From assembly GCF_008065135.1 (NCBI RefSeq), contig NZ_CP042914.1, positions 4,755,404 through 4,819,403 on the forward strand: a stretch of 64,000 nucleotides of DNA, written 5' to 3'. Below, piece after piece: positions 10,230 to 20,207 of this stretch. Position numbers and translations under genes: made by a program. How positions within the stretch are numbered: position 1 is the first letter of the stretch; each line of letters opens with the position of its first letter. The notes beneath the pieces were generated by a model. It worked only from the letters and a program-made list of their open reading frames with translations. It was not told where the DNA came from and did not search any database. The stretch is from Roseimaritima ulvae (GTDB lineage: Bacteria; Planctomycetota; Planctomycetia; Pirellulales; Pirellulaceae).

Positions 10230-13055
10230 ATGACCAACTCAACGCCCACGCCTTCTCCACCCGCTCCCAGTCTGCTCGATTCCCAACGCCGCCTATTCCT
10301 GTTGGACGGTATGGCGTTGGTCTACCGCGCACACTTTGCGCTGATTCGCAGTCCGCGTTTCACTTCCGGCGGGATGTGCACCTCGGCCGTGTTTGGCATG
10401 ATCAACATGCTGAACGACCTGATCAAACGCGAACAGCCTACGCACCTGGCCGTCGCCTTTGATACCAGCGAGCCGACGCAGCGGCATATCGATTTCCCGG
10501 AGTACAAGGCACAGCGCGACGCGATGCCCGAAGACATCAGCGTCCAATTGCCCTACATCGATCGTTTGCTGGACGCCTACAAAGTTCGCACCATCCGCAT
10601 GCCGGGCTACGAAGCCGACGACATCATCGGCACGCTGGCACTCGAGGCCAGCAAGCAGGAATTTGAAACCTGGATGGTCACGCCCGATAAAGACTACGAC
10701 CAACTGGTTTCCGAGCACGTCTGGATCTATCGGCCCGGTCGCAAAGGTTCGGGCTTCGAACGCATCGGGGTGCCCGAAGTCCTGGCGAAGTGGGAAATCG
10801 AACGGGTCGACCAAGTCATCGATGTGCTGGGGCTGATGGGCGATACCAGCGACAACATTCCCGGTGTGCCTGGCGTCGGCCCCAAAACGGCGCAGAAACT
10901 GATTCAGAAATTTGGTAGCGTGGAAAACCTGCTGGAACATACCGACCAGCTGAAGGGCAAGCAGCGCGAACGCATCGAAGAAAACACCGAACAAGCGCTG
11001 TTGTCCAAACGCCTAGTCACGATTCAGCTGGACGTCCCGCACGACATCGACCTGGAAACGCTTCACTGGCAGGGCCCCGACAACGACGCGCTGAAGCAGT
11101 TGTTGATGGAGCTGGAATTTGACACGCTGGGCAAACGCATTTTTGGCAAGTCGTTTTCTTCCAGCGCCACCCGCGCGGCCAACATCCGCGATAAACGCGA
11201 ACAGGAAATTCAAGCCACCCTGTTCGACGAACCGGTCGAAGAGAAAACCATCCGTGATGTGGCTCACGACTACACCCTGATCAACGACGAAGCGGGCCGC
11301 GCCAAACTGCTCGAAGAATTGCTGCAGCAGTCGACGATCTGCTTCGATACCGAAACCACGGGACTGGATCCTCGCGTCGCCGATCCGCTGGGGTTGGCGT
11401 TTTCGTTCGCACCCCACCAAGCCTTCTATGTGGCTTGCCCGCAAAACCGGGACGAAGCCCTGGCCGTGCTGGAACAGTTTCGGCCGGTGTTCGAGAACGA
11501 ATCGATTCGCAAGATCGGGCACAACCTCAAGTACGACCTGTCGCTGTTGAAATGGCACGGGCTGACGGTCGCCGGCGAACTGTTCGACACCATGCTGGCG
11601 CACTCGATGAAAGAACCCGAGATGCGACACGGGCTGGACTACCTGGCCAAACTGTATCTGGGCTACGCGCCGATCCCCACCAGCGACCTGATCGGGCCGC
11701 GGGGCGAAGAACAAAAAAACATGCGCGACGTGCCGCTCGAGCAGCTTTCCGAATACGCCTGCGAAGACGCCGATGTGACGCTGCAAGTCGCCGCGGTGAT
11801 CGAGCCCGAACTGGACAGCCTGGGCGTCAGCCAAGTGTGCTACGAAGTTGAATGCCCGCTGGTGCCGGTACTGGTCGACATGGAATACGAAGGCATTCGG
11901 TTGGACACCGATGCACTGGCCAGCTTCTCCGACGAACTGTCTCGCGATATCGATCAATTGCGCGAAGACATCTTCGAAGCCGCCGGGCACGAGTTCAACA
12001 TCGACTCGCCCAAACAGCTGGGCGTGGTGTTGTACGACGAACTGCAACTGGAAGCCAATCCCAAGAAGACGGCGACCGGCCAATATTCCACTCGCGAATC
12101 CGAACTGGAACGGCTGTCCGCCCGCCACCCGATCATCGCCGACGTGCTGCAGTACCGCAACGCCGTCAAACTAAAATCCACCTACGTCGACCAACTGCCG
12201 ACCCACGTTCATCCCGACACCGGCCGCATCCACACCCACTATTCGCAGTCCTGGACGGCGACCGGACGGATGCAGTCCAATGATCCCAATCTGCAAACCA
12301 TTCCGATTCGTAAAAGTCGCGGCAAAGGAATTCGAGCCGCGTTTGTAGCCCGCGACGAAAACCATCTGCTGCTGTCGGCCGACTACTCTCAGATCGAACT
12401 GCGGATCATGGCGGAACTGAGCCAAGATCCGGCGATGATGGAAGCTTTTCAGGCCAATACGGACATTCACACCGTGACGGCGTCCAAGGTCTATAAGGTT
12501 GACCTGGAAGACGTCACCCGCGAGATGCGTGACAAAGCCAAAACCGTCAACTTTGGCATCATCTACGGGATCTCCGGATTTGGCCTGCAGCAACGACTAA
12601 ATATTGCTCGCAACGAAGCCAACGAGTTGATCGCCAACTACTTCGAAAAATACCCGGGCGTCCAAAGCTACATCGACGACACGATCGCCTTCGCTAAAGA
12701 ACACGGCTACGTCAAAACGCTGACCGGCCGACGTCGTTACCTCCGCGACATCAATTCACGCAGTCGTACCGTTGCCAGTACCGCCGAGCGGCTGGCGATG
12801 AACAGCCCGATTCAAGGCACCGCCGCGGACATGCTGAAGATGGCGCTGATCAAAGTCCACCGAGCGCTCGGCGAAGGCGGCTTTCAAACCAAGATGCTGC
12901 TCTCGGTGCATGACGAAATCGTATTCGACATGCCCAAGGATGAGCAGGATCGCGTGATGCCGGTGATCGAGCAAGCCATGAAGTCGGCGATGCCGATGTC
13001 GGTCCCAATCGTCGTCGAGATGGGCACCGGAGAGAATTGGCTGGAAGCCCATTAG
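10230..13055 (+). CDS. polA: DNA polymerase I
   Basis: 941 residues with all three domains. The 5'-3' exonuclease is N-terminal (about 17-310; LFLLDGMALVYRAHFAL, VTPDKDYDQLV, and GDTSDNIPGVPGVGPKTAQK). The 3'-5' proofreading domain retains DTETTGLDP (about residue 373) and IGHNLKYDLSLL, so it is probably active. The polymerase domain has motif A DYSQIELRIMAELS (about 718), motif B RDKAKTVNFGIIYG (about 767) and motif C VHDEIVFD (about 893). The ATG at 10230 was chosen over a GTG 14 codons upstream because that extension lies in an interspersed repeat. It acts in Okazaki-fragment maturation and repair. Confidence 0.97.
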   Translation: MTNSTPTPSPPAPSLLDSQRRLFLLDGMALVYRAHFALIRSPRFTSGGMCTSAVFGMINMLNDLIKREQPTHLAVAFDTSEPTQRHIDFPEYKAQRDAMPEDISVQLPYIDRLLDAYKVRTIRMPGYEADDIIGTLALEASKQEFETWMVTPDKDYDQLVSEHVWIYRPGRKGSGFERIGVPEVLAKWEIERVDQVIDVLGLMGDTSDNIPGVPGVGPKTAQKLIQKFGSVENLLEHTDQLKGKQRERIEENTEQALLSKRLVTIQLDVPHDIDLETLHWQGPDNDALKQLLMELEFDTLGKRIFGKSFSSSATRAANIRDKREQEIQATLFDEPVEEKTIRDVAHDYTLINDEAGRAKLLEELLQQSTICFDTETTGLDPRVADPLGLAFSFAPHQAFYVACPQNRDEALAVLEQFRPVFENESIRKIGHNLKYDLSLLKWHGLTVAGELFDTMLAHSMKEPEMRHGLDYLAKLYLGYAPIPTSDLIGPRGEEQKNMRDVPLEQLSEYACEDADVTLQVAAVIEPELDSLGVSQVCYEVECPLVPVLVDMEYEGIRLDTDALASFSDELSRDIDQLREDIFEAAGHEFNIDSPKQLGVVLYDELQLEANPKKTATGQYSTRESELERLSARHPIIADVLQYRNAVKLKSTYVDQLPTHVHPDTGRIHTHYSQSWTATGRMQSNDPNLQTIPIRKSRGKGIRAAFVARDENHLLLSADYSQIELRIMAELSQDPAMMEAFQANTDIHTVTASKVYKVDLEDVTREMRDKAKTVNFGIIYGISGFGLQQRLNIARNEANELIANYFEKYPGVQSYIDDTIAFAKEHGYVKTLTGRRRYLRDINSRSRTVASTAERLAMNSPIQGTAADMLKMALIKVHRALGEGGFQTKMLLSVHDEIVFDMPKDEQDRVMPVIEQAMKSAMPMSVPIVVEMGTGENWLEAH

Positions 13056-13064
13056 AGCGAAAAA

Positions 13065-13103
13065 AAGAGACGCGATCCGTAGTTACCCCGAATCGCGTCT
13101 CTT
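13065..13103. terminator. Hairpin after polA
   Basis: A perfect 12-bp stem (AAGAGACGCGAT at 13065-13076 with its complement at 13092-13103) and a 15-base loop. The run of A at 13060-13066 precedes the stem on the plus strand, so the classic T tract exists only for minus-strand transcription; on the plus strand it is a stem without a U tail. Confidence 0.6.
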
Positions 13104-13311
13104 GGAGAACGAGCGAGTTGCTCGTATTGCCCCTGCCCCTGCCCAATAATTGCCCCGCAATAGAAACATCGGTTAAACATTCCGAAACCTGTAGGCAATT
13201 TCCTTACAATGGCTCCGTAAGCAATTTAACAGGGTGATACAACCGCGCCGATCGCGATGATCACTACCTCAGAACCGCCCGGCGGCGCCGCCTGTCCCGG
13301 GTCTCCACGCC

Positions 13312-13653
13312 ATGACACCGCTGATGAATCTTTTAAAATTGCCCGATGCGGCCCAGTCGCTCGACGAGGAACTGGTCGACGTGTTAGCCGAGAACCGGCA
13401 CGTTCGCATCGAACGCATCGTGTCGACGGGGCAATCTTCGGCGGAGTCGTTTTGGTACGACCAAGACGAACACGAATGGCTGGTCGTGCTACAAGGCGCT
13501 GCGCGGTTGATGTTCGACGATCGGCGGAGCGTTGAACTAAAACCCGGAGACTCGCTGCAAATCCCCGCGCACTGTCGGCATCGGGTGGCCTGGACCACGC
13601 CAGAGGAAGCCACCGTCTGGCTGGCCGTGTTTTACCACGACGACGCCGGTTGA
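13312..13653 (+). CDS. Cupin-domain protein
   Basis: 113 residues forming one cupin barrel: SFWYDQDEHEWLVVLQGAAR, then LKPGDSLQIPAHCRHRVAW. The histidine and glutamate of the first motif (DEHEW) and histidines of the second (HCRHRV) suggest a metal site. A second possible start, MNLLKLPD, is four codons downstream. The family includes a common stand-alone cupin of about this length whose substrate is generally unknown. It lies 256 bp downstream of polA on the same strand but beyond a hairpin, so it probably has its own promoter. Confidence 0.85.
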   Translation: MTPLMNLLKLPDAAQSLDEELVDVLAENRHVRIERIVSTGQSSAESFWYDQDEHEWLVVLQGAARLMFDDRRSVELKPGDSLQIPAHCRHRVAWTTPEEATVWLAVFYHDDAG

Positions 13654-14314
13654 CGCTGAAGCAAGCGGCGGAATGGGGTGCACAAGCCCCATCCCTGGGC
13701 TTCGTTTTTAGTCCTGAGGGAAATGTCATTCATCAATAACTTGGCCAAAATTTCCAGCTGCGAAGCGGTGAACGACCGGAAGATTAGCAGACGACTGCAA
13801 CTAATTTTCCGGTCGTCCAATCTTCCGGTCGATCACCGCGAACCTCTCGCCACCATCGGTTTTCTGGCCCCGCAGTTAGTAGTGCCCCACGCATCACGCA
13901 TCCGCGCCAAGACCGTCGATCGTCAAACCGCCAGGTCGCGTACTCGTCTGCATCCGATGGTTCTGTCACGGACACAACCAACCGGAAATCAAAGTAACCT
14001 GATCCTGATAGCCCGAGCGTATCTGCGGAAGGAAGGATGAGCAATTATCAACTGTGACTCACAAACGCTTGAAAAGATTTCCAGCGTTAGTAAACCTTGG
14101 GCACCGAGATGGAGGCGGCACGAAATTGGCAGGCAATCCGATTGGGCAGAAAGATTGAAACGCGACCGGGGATGCATTCCTAATGTCCCAAAGCTGGGCC
14201 GTGGCACCAAGCGCTGTCCATGGACCACCTCGCGGAATCAGGACTGCCGAGCCTATTAGAAATCTGGAGCAAGTTTGCTGCAAAGAAGAGAAACGCCTAG
14301 TGCGGACGTGCATG
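13654..14314. other. Non-coding stretch left of the insertion sequence
   Basis: No reading frame here looks like a real protein; several short frames on both strands have shadow-like composition. A notable inverted repeat, CGACCGGAAGATT near 13770 against AATCTTCCGGTCG near 13820, could form a hairpin, with a third partial TTCCGGTCG between them. The stretch ends at the CTAG target duplication of the IS element. It is the downstream flank of the gene at 16051-16622 in the pre-insertion arrangement. Confidence 0.6.
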
Positions 14315-14318
14315 CTAG
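14315..14318. other. Target-site duplication CTAG, left
   Basis: CTAG directly before the left inverted repeat of the IS element, matched by CTAG at 16047-16050. Four-base duplications fit the IS1380 family. CTAG is its own complement, so a match by chance is somewhat easier than for other tetramers. Confidence 0.75.
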
Positions 14319-14335
14319 CCCGGATTATGCACCCG
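14319..14335 (+). repeat. IS left inverted repeat
   Basis: CCCGGATTATGCACCCG; pairs with 16030-16046 at 16 of 17 positions. Confidence 0.9.
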
Positions 14336-14426
14336 TTTATCGGTTGCCCCTATAGCGCAAAAGCCTCAGCCCTGCTATGTATTGGAGTTACGACACTTCA
14401 TACACGACAAGCCCGAGGCTTCTGCA

Positions 14427-15875
14427 ATGGCACAGCGTAAACGAAAACGCCCCGTTTTGAAACGGCTCCGACGACAAGCGGTCGATTTTGATTTCGACGG
14501 CGGAACGCTGACCACCGATGGTGGCTTGCTGCTTCTGCGAGAGGTCGACCGAAGACTCGATTTGATTCGACGGCTCGATCACGCCATCCCCGATCCTCGC
14601 GATCCGCTTCACACGGTCCACCCTCAAGCCGAACTGCTCACCTCCCGCATCTTTGCCATCGCCGCAGGTTACGAAGATGGCAACGACCACGACGCGCTGC
14701 GACACGACCCGGCGTTTCAAGTCGCTGCCGGGCGGGTTCCCGCGGAACACAATTACGACGGCGATCACTCCCCGCTGGCCAGCCCCTCAACGCACTCCCG
14801 ATTAGAGAACAGGATCGACACCAAGACAATCTTGCGGTTGAACGAGCTCCTTGTGGACCTGTTTCTGGAAAGCTATGAGCAACCGCCTGAAGAAATCATC
14901 TTGGACTACGATGCCACCGACGACACGATCCACGGAAATCAAGAGCAACGGCATTTCAACGGCTTTTATGATGGCTACTGCTTTCTTCCCCTGTATGTTT
15001 TCTGTGACGACCACCTGTTGGTTTCGCACCTTCGCCCCAGCAAAGTCGGGGCCGCCCATCATGCTCGGCCGATTACCAAATTGCTGATCCAGAAGATCCG
15101 CTCCCGCTGGCCCGATGTGAAAATCATCATTCGCGGCGACAGCGGATTTGCCATCGAACGCTTGATGCGTTGGTGTGATAAAAACGATGTCGGATACGTC
15201 TTTGGCTTGCAGCACAACAACGTTTTAGACAAGCAAATCGCTTGCGAAATGACGCAAGCCCAGATTCGCCACGGACTCTATGGGGGCACGCAGTCCGTCT
15301 TCAAGTGGTTTCGCTACCGCACACAGAAATCTTGGGATTGCAGTCGCTGGGTCGTGGGTAAGGCGGAATATAGCAGCCAGGGCACCAACCCGCGTTTCGT
15401 GGTCACGAATCTCCCCAGTGAGGAAGGCATCGTTGATCCGACTTATCGTCGCGTTACTATCGACGGCAAGCGGGTGCGGCAGTTGCAGGATGCGGGAACG
15501 CTTTGCTCGGTGGCTATTAATCCGGAAGAGTTCTACCGCACACGCTACTGCCCGCGCGGCGAGATGGAGAACCGGATCAAGGAGACACAATTGGGGCTGT
15601 TTGCCGACCGCACCAGTTGTAGCAGGTTCGTGGCCAACCAGTTCCGCTTGATGCTTTCGTCCTTTGCATACGTGTTGCTCGATGGCGTGCGTCGCCTGGG
15701 ACTTTCTGACACGAAGGCAGCACGCCTGCGCGTCGATACCATCCGTCTGCGGCTTCTCAAGATCGCCGCTCGCGTTCGGGTGACCAGCCGCCGTGTGGTC
15801 TTTCACATGGCGAGCCATTGTCCCTCCGAAGCTCTGTACGAGCACGTCATGCAGCGTCTGTGCCGCAGCGATTAA
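14427..15875 (+). CDS. IS1380-family transposase
   Basis: 482 residues, basic at the N-terminus (MAQRKRKRPVLKRLRRQ), followed by FDGGTLTTDGGLLLLREVDR, the usual opening of IS1380 transposases. The DDE catalytic triad can be placed in ILDYDATDDTIHGNQEQ (first Asp), IIIRGDSGFAIERLM (second Asp) and RGEMENRIKETQLG (Glu). The ATG at 14427 was preferred to an earlier in-frame start at 14382 because it gives the family N-terminus; both lie inside the element. No frameshift or stop interrupts it, so it is probably functional. It excises and inserts the element by cut-and-paste DDE chemistry. Confidence 0.95.
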   Translation: MAQRKRKRPVLKRLRRQAVDFDFDGGTLTTDGGLLLLREVDRRLDLIRRLDHAIPDPRDPLHTVHPQAELLTSRIFAIAAGYEDGNDHDALRHDPAFQVAAGRVPAEHNYDGDHSPLASPSTHSRLENRIDTKTILRLNELLVDLFLESYEQPPEEIILDYDATDDTIHGNQEQRHFNGFYDGYCFLPLYVFCDDHLLVSHLRPSKVGAAHHARPITKLLIQKIRSRWPDVKIIIRGDSGFAIERLMRWCDKNDVGYVFGLQHNNVLDKQIACEMTQAQIRHGLYGGTQSVFKWFRYRTQKSWDCSRWVVGKAEYSSQGTNPRFVVTNLPSEEGIVDPTYRRVTIDGKRVRQLQDAGTLCSVAINPEEFYRTRYCPRGEMENRIKETQLGLFADRTSCSRFVANQFRLMLSSFAYVLLDGVRRLGLSDTKAARLRVDTIRLRLLKIAARVRVTSRRVVFHMASHCPSEALYEHVMQRLCRSD

Positions 15876-16029
15876 CGCCTCCCCAACTCCCCGCGAGGCG
15901 ACACTCAGAGCGAGCGACATCGATTTGGGGAGGGGGAGCTTCTGCGCTGACCGCCGGCCCAAGCCCCTCAAAACGCCTCCCACCCCGTCGCAGGAAGTAG
16001 CGAGCCCAACTGCCCGCGTCAACAACGGG

Positions 16030-16046
16030 CGGATGCATAATCCGGG
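16030..16046 (-). repeat. IS right inverted repeat
   Basis: CGGATGCATAATCCGGG on the plus strand, the complement of the left end with one mismatch. Confidence 0.9.
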
Positions 16047-16622
16047 CTAGGTGGTGTAGGAGGGGTCCGCAGCAATGCGGCCCCTATCCCGATCGCTTGG
16101 TTCCGTCCTACCTTTTCGCTTACACAACCAAACGCTTCGTCGTGACTTTGAAGTGTAGCCGATAAGCCGCGCCGAATCAAAATCAGTCATGAATCGAACG
16201 ATCGGACAATCGGGATTGCCATCCGAACAATTGAACGACGAATCAATGATGCCGTTTCGGTGAGCGTTGATTGCCGACAAGTGCAATGAACAAATATGGA
16301 ATGTGCGAACAACAACGTCTTGCGCAAGGGTAAAGCCAGGCTGATCAAGCAGATGGTGAAAGTAGTCGAGCTTCCATTCGTTTTCGTAATCGTCGGCATC
16401 TTCAATGGGAAGTTCATCGTCAACGAAGGGAATCGTATGCCAATCGACGTTCCCGTGCTCGTCACTCGCGTATACGTACGCAAGAGAGTCGTGACGTCGA
16501 TCAAGCAAAACACGCACGTCGTCGCGATTGTTGTCCTTGAGTGTGTCCCACCATCGCTCGACTTGTGTGCGTTCAGAGGCCGAGCATTTGTCTAGGAAAC
16601 CGTTTGGCAACGAACTAGTCAT
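16047..16622 (-). CDS. Uncharacterised protein, 3' end abutting the IS
   Basis: 191 residues, not recognised. It is acidic and rich in Asp, Trp and His: RTQVERWWDTLKDNNRDDVR, WHTIPFVDDELPIEDADDYE and LDYFHHLLDQPGFTLAQDVV. Two cysteines in FNCSDGNPDCPI could bind metal or form a disulfide. No signal peptide. The stop codon TAG is part of the CTAG target of the adjacent IS, so the IS sits exactly at this gene's end and removing it leaves the same stop. The last 20 or so residues come from a palindromic stretch (16060-16084) and look unlike the rest. The next gene upstream, a membrane protein, is 109 bp away on the same strand. Confidence 0.75.
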   Translation of the reverse strand: MTSSLPNGFLDKCSASERTQVERWWDTLKDNNRDDVRVLLDRRHDSLAYVYASDEHGNVDWHTIPFVDDELPIEDADDYENEWKLDYFHHLLDQPGFTLAQDVVVRTFHICSLHLSAINAHRNGIIDSSFNCSDGNPDCPIVRFMTDFDSARLIGYTSKSRRSVWLCKRKGRTEPSDRDRGRIAADPSYTT

Positions 16623-16731
16623 CGAGCCTCCTTTGTGACGGAACGTTGGCCGTCAGCGGGCACGGCGTTCTATTTTCCATTTGTAGCCCGCTGATGCCGT
16701 GCTCCGTTGCACGGCTTGGTTCCCCGCCATT

Positions 16732-17316
16732 TTATGAAGCGGCGGATTGCTTTGATGTGATTTCCGAGATGCAGTTGTCAATGTATTGTGTGTGTTCTGG
16801 CCAACGCGCGGCAGCATCGCGATAGGCAGAAATGGCAGCGTCCCATTCACCAATCCTATCGAGATGTGCAGCGTGAGCAAGTACGTCGTCTGCTGAATCA
16901 CCGTGTTCAGATTTGAGGTCGAGCGGCGATGTAAATGAGTCGCGGATATCAGATCGCCGGAGGAGAATCAAAGCCCAAATCCCAACCGGAATCGTAAGGC
17001 CACACCAAGGTGCAAGTAATGGAATCGACATGCATGCAAATCCCAATAGCGACATTGCGTAGTGTTTGCGTTTCAGCGTTGATAACGCACCGTAGATTCC
17101 GATCGCCGGTGCAAAACCGACAATCGCGTAGAAACTAAGCATGGAACGGATGGGAGGTGCGTTCTCGTCGAGAAACCGACCGACGATCATCAAGCCGAAC
17201 CAAAGAACGCATGCACCCATCGAGATACGTGATAGTGCGTCTAACCGCTTCCCGGCTGCCAGCCCGTCTCCATCAGATTGCGGTTGAGTTGGAGCAGCGT
17301 AAGGATTTTGCGTCAT
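16732..17316 (-). CDS. Membrane protein of unknown function with TPR-like tail
   Basis: 194 residues. It starts MTQNPYAAPTQPQ, a Pro/Gln-rich opening common in planctomycete membrane proteins (NPYAAP). Three or four hydrophobic segments follow (ISMGACVLWFGLMIVG; MLSFYAIVGFAPAIGIYGA; YAMSLLGFACMSIPLLAPW; IPVGIWALILL), then a soluble tail of about 60 residues, DVLAHAAHLDRIGEWDAAIS, resembling one TPR unit. Probably in the inner membrane. Function unknown. Confidence 0.75.
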   Translation of the reverse strand: MTQNPYAAPTQPQSDGDGLAAGKRLDALSRISMGACVLWFGLMIVGRFLDENAPPIRSMLSFYAIVGFAPAIGIYGALSTLKRKHYAMSLLGFACMSIPLLAPWCGLTIPVGIWALILLRRSDIRDSFTSPLDLKSEHGDSADDVLAHAAHLDRIGEWDAAISAYRDAAARWPEHTQYIDNCISEITSKQSAAS

Positions 17317-17695
17317 GCAACTTTCAGTCGGGGAACTACTTAAATTTCCCCGGAGGGTCCGGGGGGGAAAACTTTCACGGGCCGGATCGTCGGAGGCGGA
17401 AACGGATTATACCCCGGATGAACCGCGAACAACCGGCTCCCCCGTTGGAGTGACCTGTTTTTTTAAAATGCTTGCCAAGCCTCCTCGTTGCTGTGCAAAC
17501 GACGGGTGATGCGTATTTGTCGCTTGTCTCAAGGGGCCAGGCTACGTCTATGTCGAGATTCAAGCGTCGCTTGCAGAAACAGATGCTTCTCGCAACGCGC
17601 CCTCTACGGCCTCCCCTCGCAGACTTTACGTTTGCGTAGCGGAGGATCAAAACCCGCTTTCCCACGCTCTGGCGGGCGTAGCTACAAAGTGCCTG
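17317..17695. repeat. Non-coding gap with repeat fragments
   Basis: No gene is seen in these 379 bases. The gap ends with CACGCTCTGGCGGGCGTAGC (17663-17682), a unit of the GTAGCTACG repeat family. The promoter of the membrane-protein gene at 17316 probably lies at its left side. Confidence 0.55.
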
Positions 17696-18778
17696 CTACT
17701 TGTTCGGCATCGGGCGGTGCGTCCAGGTTGGCGAACCTTTGGGATCGGGCATCGAAGGCGATTTGCCCAAACCGTAATCCGATGGCTTCATGTCATGGCT
17801 TTTCCAATAGCTTTTGTCGTTGATAAATCCGTAGAAGCTGGGATAGAAGGGATCCACGAACTGCACGTCGGCTTTGGAGGGCACGTCTTGATCGGTTAAG
17901 TAGTAGGCGGCGTTGACGATCATGCGACGAAGATCTGCATCAGCGAAATCCACCGAAGCTCCGGCGGTGGTGCAAAACGAACGGCCGCTAGCCACGCCGT
18001 CCGGAGCGACGTAACTGTGCAGCCATGCGAAGGGCTGCATGGGATCGTTTTTGGGTCCATCGATATTCGGCGACTCCGGGTCCAACGACTCGGTCACCGC
18101 ACCACGCAACAGAATTTCATCTTCGTCCGTTAAATGCACCACGCCGTACACGTCCGATGGCGCGAAGATGGTTCCTACACCGTTCAGGATCGGGTGATCT
18201 TGTTTCCCCTCTTGGACCACGCCGCGGGCGCCTTGCCTTTTGTGGCCGCCGTGATGGCTGACCCATTGCTCGCCCAAAATCTTGCGTCCAAATTGACCAT
18301 AGGCGATGGAATTGCCAAATGATCCTCGACCGTTGAACGCGTGGGTCGCGGTGCGGATCCCGATCACGGGCTTGCCGGCGTTCAAGAACTTGGTCAGATG
18401 TGCGGCTTGTTCGGGCGACGGTTGCCGAAACCGGGTACCGATGATCAACAGGTCGGCGTCGTCGAGCGCCTCCATGCCGCGGAGGCCTTGTTGGTTGTTG
18501 GGGTCGATGTAGTCGGCACCGTCAGGACCGAAGGAAAACAACACTGTGCAGCGGAAGCCGTGTTTCTGGCTGAGCAGTTTGGCCAACATCGGCATCGTCT
18601 CTTCGGTGCGGTATTCCTCGTCACCAGCGATCAGCACCACGTGCTTGGCAGCCGCGGTTCCGGCCGGCGGCGACATCTCCAAGCGGTCTTCGGCAGCGGC
18701 ATGCCCACCAAGACTGAGACACAACAACAGGGCGAGGGCTGGCAGGCAGATCAGCCATGAGGGCAGCAAACGGGGCAT
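17696..18778 (-). CDS. Secreted ThuA-like protein
   Basis: 360 residues with an N-terminal signal peptide (hydrophobic LICLPALALLLCLSLGG, cut near HAAAED). The mature part is a ThuA/glutamine-amidotransferase-like fold: KHVVLIAGDEEYRTEE, LDDADLLIIGTRFRQPSPEQ, and FLNAGKPVIGIRTATHAFN. Such proteins are numerous in planctomycetes and often lie near sugar-degradation genes. The precise reaction is unknown, and the nucleophile cysteine of true amidotransferases is not evident (GIRTATHAF where GxCxG would be). No sugar genes neighbour it here. It seems to be a single-gene unit flanked by repeat-filled gaps. Confidence 0.85.
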   Translation of the reverse strand: MPRLLPSWLICLPALALLLCLSLGGHAAAEDRLEMSPPAGTAAAKHVVLIAGDEEYRTEETMPMLAKLLSQKHGFRCTVLFSFGPDGADYIDPNNQQGLRGMEALDDADLLIIGTRFRQPSPEQAAHLTKFLNAGKPVIGIRTATHAFNGRGSFGNSIAYGQFGRKILGEQWVSHHGGHKRQGARGVVQEGKQDHPILNGVGTIFAPSDVYGVVHLTDEDEILLRGAVTESLDPESPNIDGPKNDPMQPFAWLHSYVAPDGVASGRSFCTTAGASVDFADADLRRMIVNAAYYLTDQDVPSKADVQFVDPFYPSFYGFINDKSYWKSHDMKPSDYGLGKSPSMPDPKGSPTWTHRPMPNK

Positions 18779-18910
18779 AGATGGGGCTCGTCAGATTCAA
18801 GATTCAGAAACAGAAGTCATAAATGGTACAGTTTGAAGAGGCTGCCTAGTTTAATCTTCCGCAACCGCTTTTCCAAGTTCGCGGGGCCGTGCCCCCCGGT
18901 AGCCTCGCAC

Positions 18911-19025
18911 GTAGCATGGGCCCCTGGCCCGTGGCGTCTATTCGTAGCATGGGCCCCTGGCCCGTGGCGTCCGCGCAATGAATAGAGCTGCGAGTAAAAA
19001 CACACGGGCCGGGGGCCCATGCTAC
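18911..19025. repeat. Three GTAGCATGGGCCC repeat units
   Basis: The 370-bp gap 18779-19148 contains two direct copies of a 23-bp unit GTAGCATGGGCCCCTGGCCC... at 18911-18933 and 18944-18966 and one inverted copy at 19003-19025. The units are palindromic around GGGCCC. No gene is seen in the gap. The same family recurs at 39048-39220, 45374-45428 and 55227-55443. Confidence 0.8.
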
Positions 19026-19148
19026 ACCCACCACTTAATTGTGAACTCGCCGCACCATTGCAGCCGGAGCATTTGGTAAGATGACGTCGTACCGCTTCAT
19101 CCCACCTGCATATCGAGTCCTCGATTGAATGCTGCAACAAGCCAAGAG

Positions 19149-20150
<1,002 letters not shown>

Positions 20151-20207
20151 CTAGCCACTGTTAGCCGTCCGACCATTAAGCCGTGTTCCTATCACGGGAG
20201 AAGCTGA

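Larger units (their letters stand above)
14319..16046 (+). mobile_element. Complete IS1380-family insertion sequence
   Basis: 1728 bp bounded by 17-bp inverted repeats, CCCGGATTATGCACCCG at 14319-14335 and its complement with one mismatch at 16030-16046, flanked by CTAG on both sides. It carries a single intact transposase gene (14427-15875). The CC at both tips, the four-base duplication, the length and the transposase all fit IS1380. About 150 bp of non-coding DNA lie between the transposase stop and the right end. With an intact gene and near-perfect ends it could still be mobile or a recent arrival. Confidence 0.93.
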
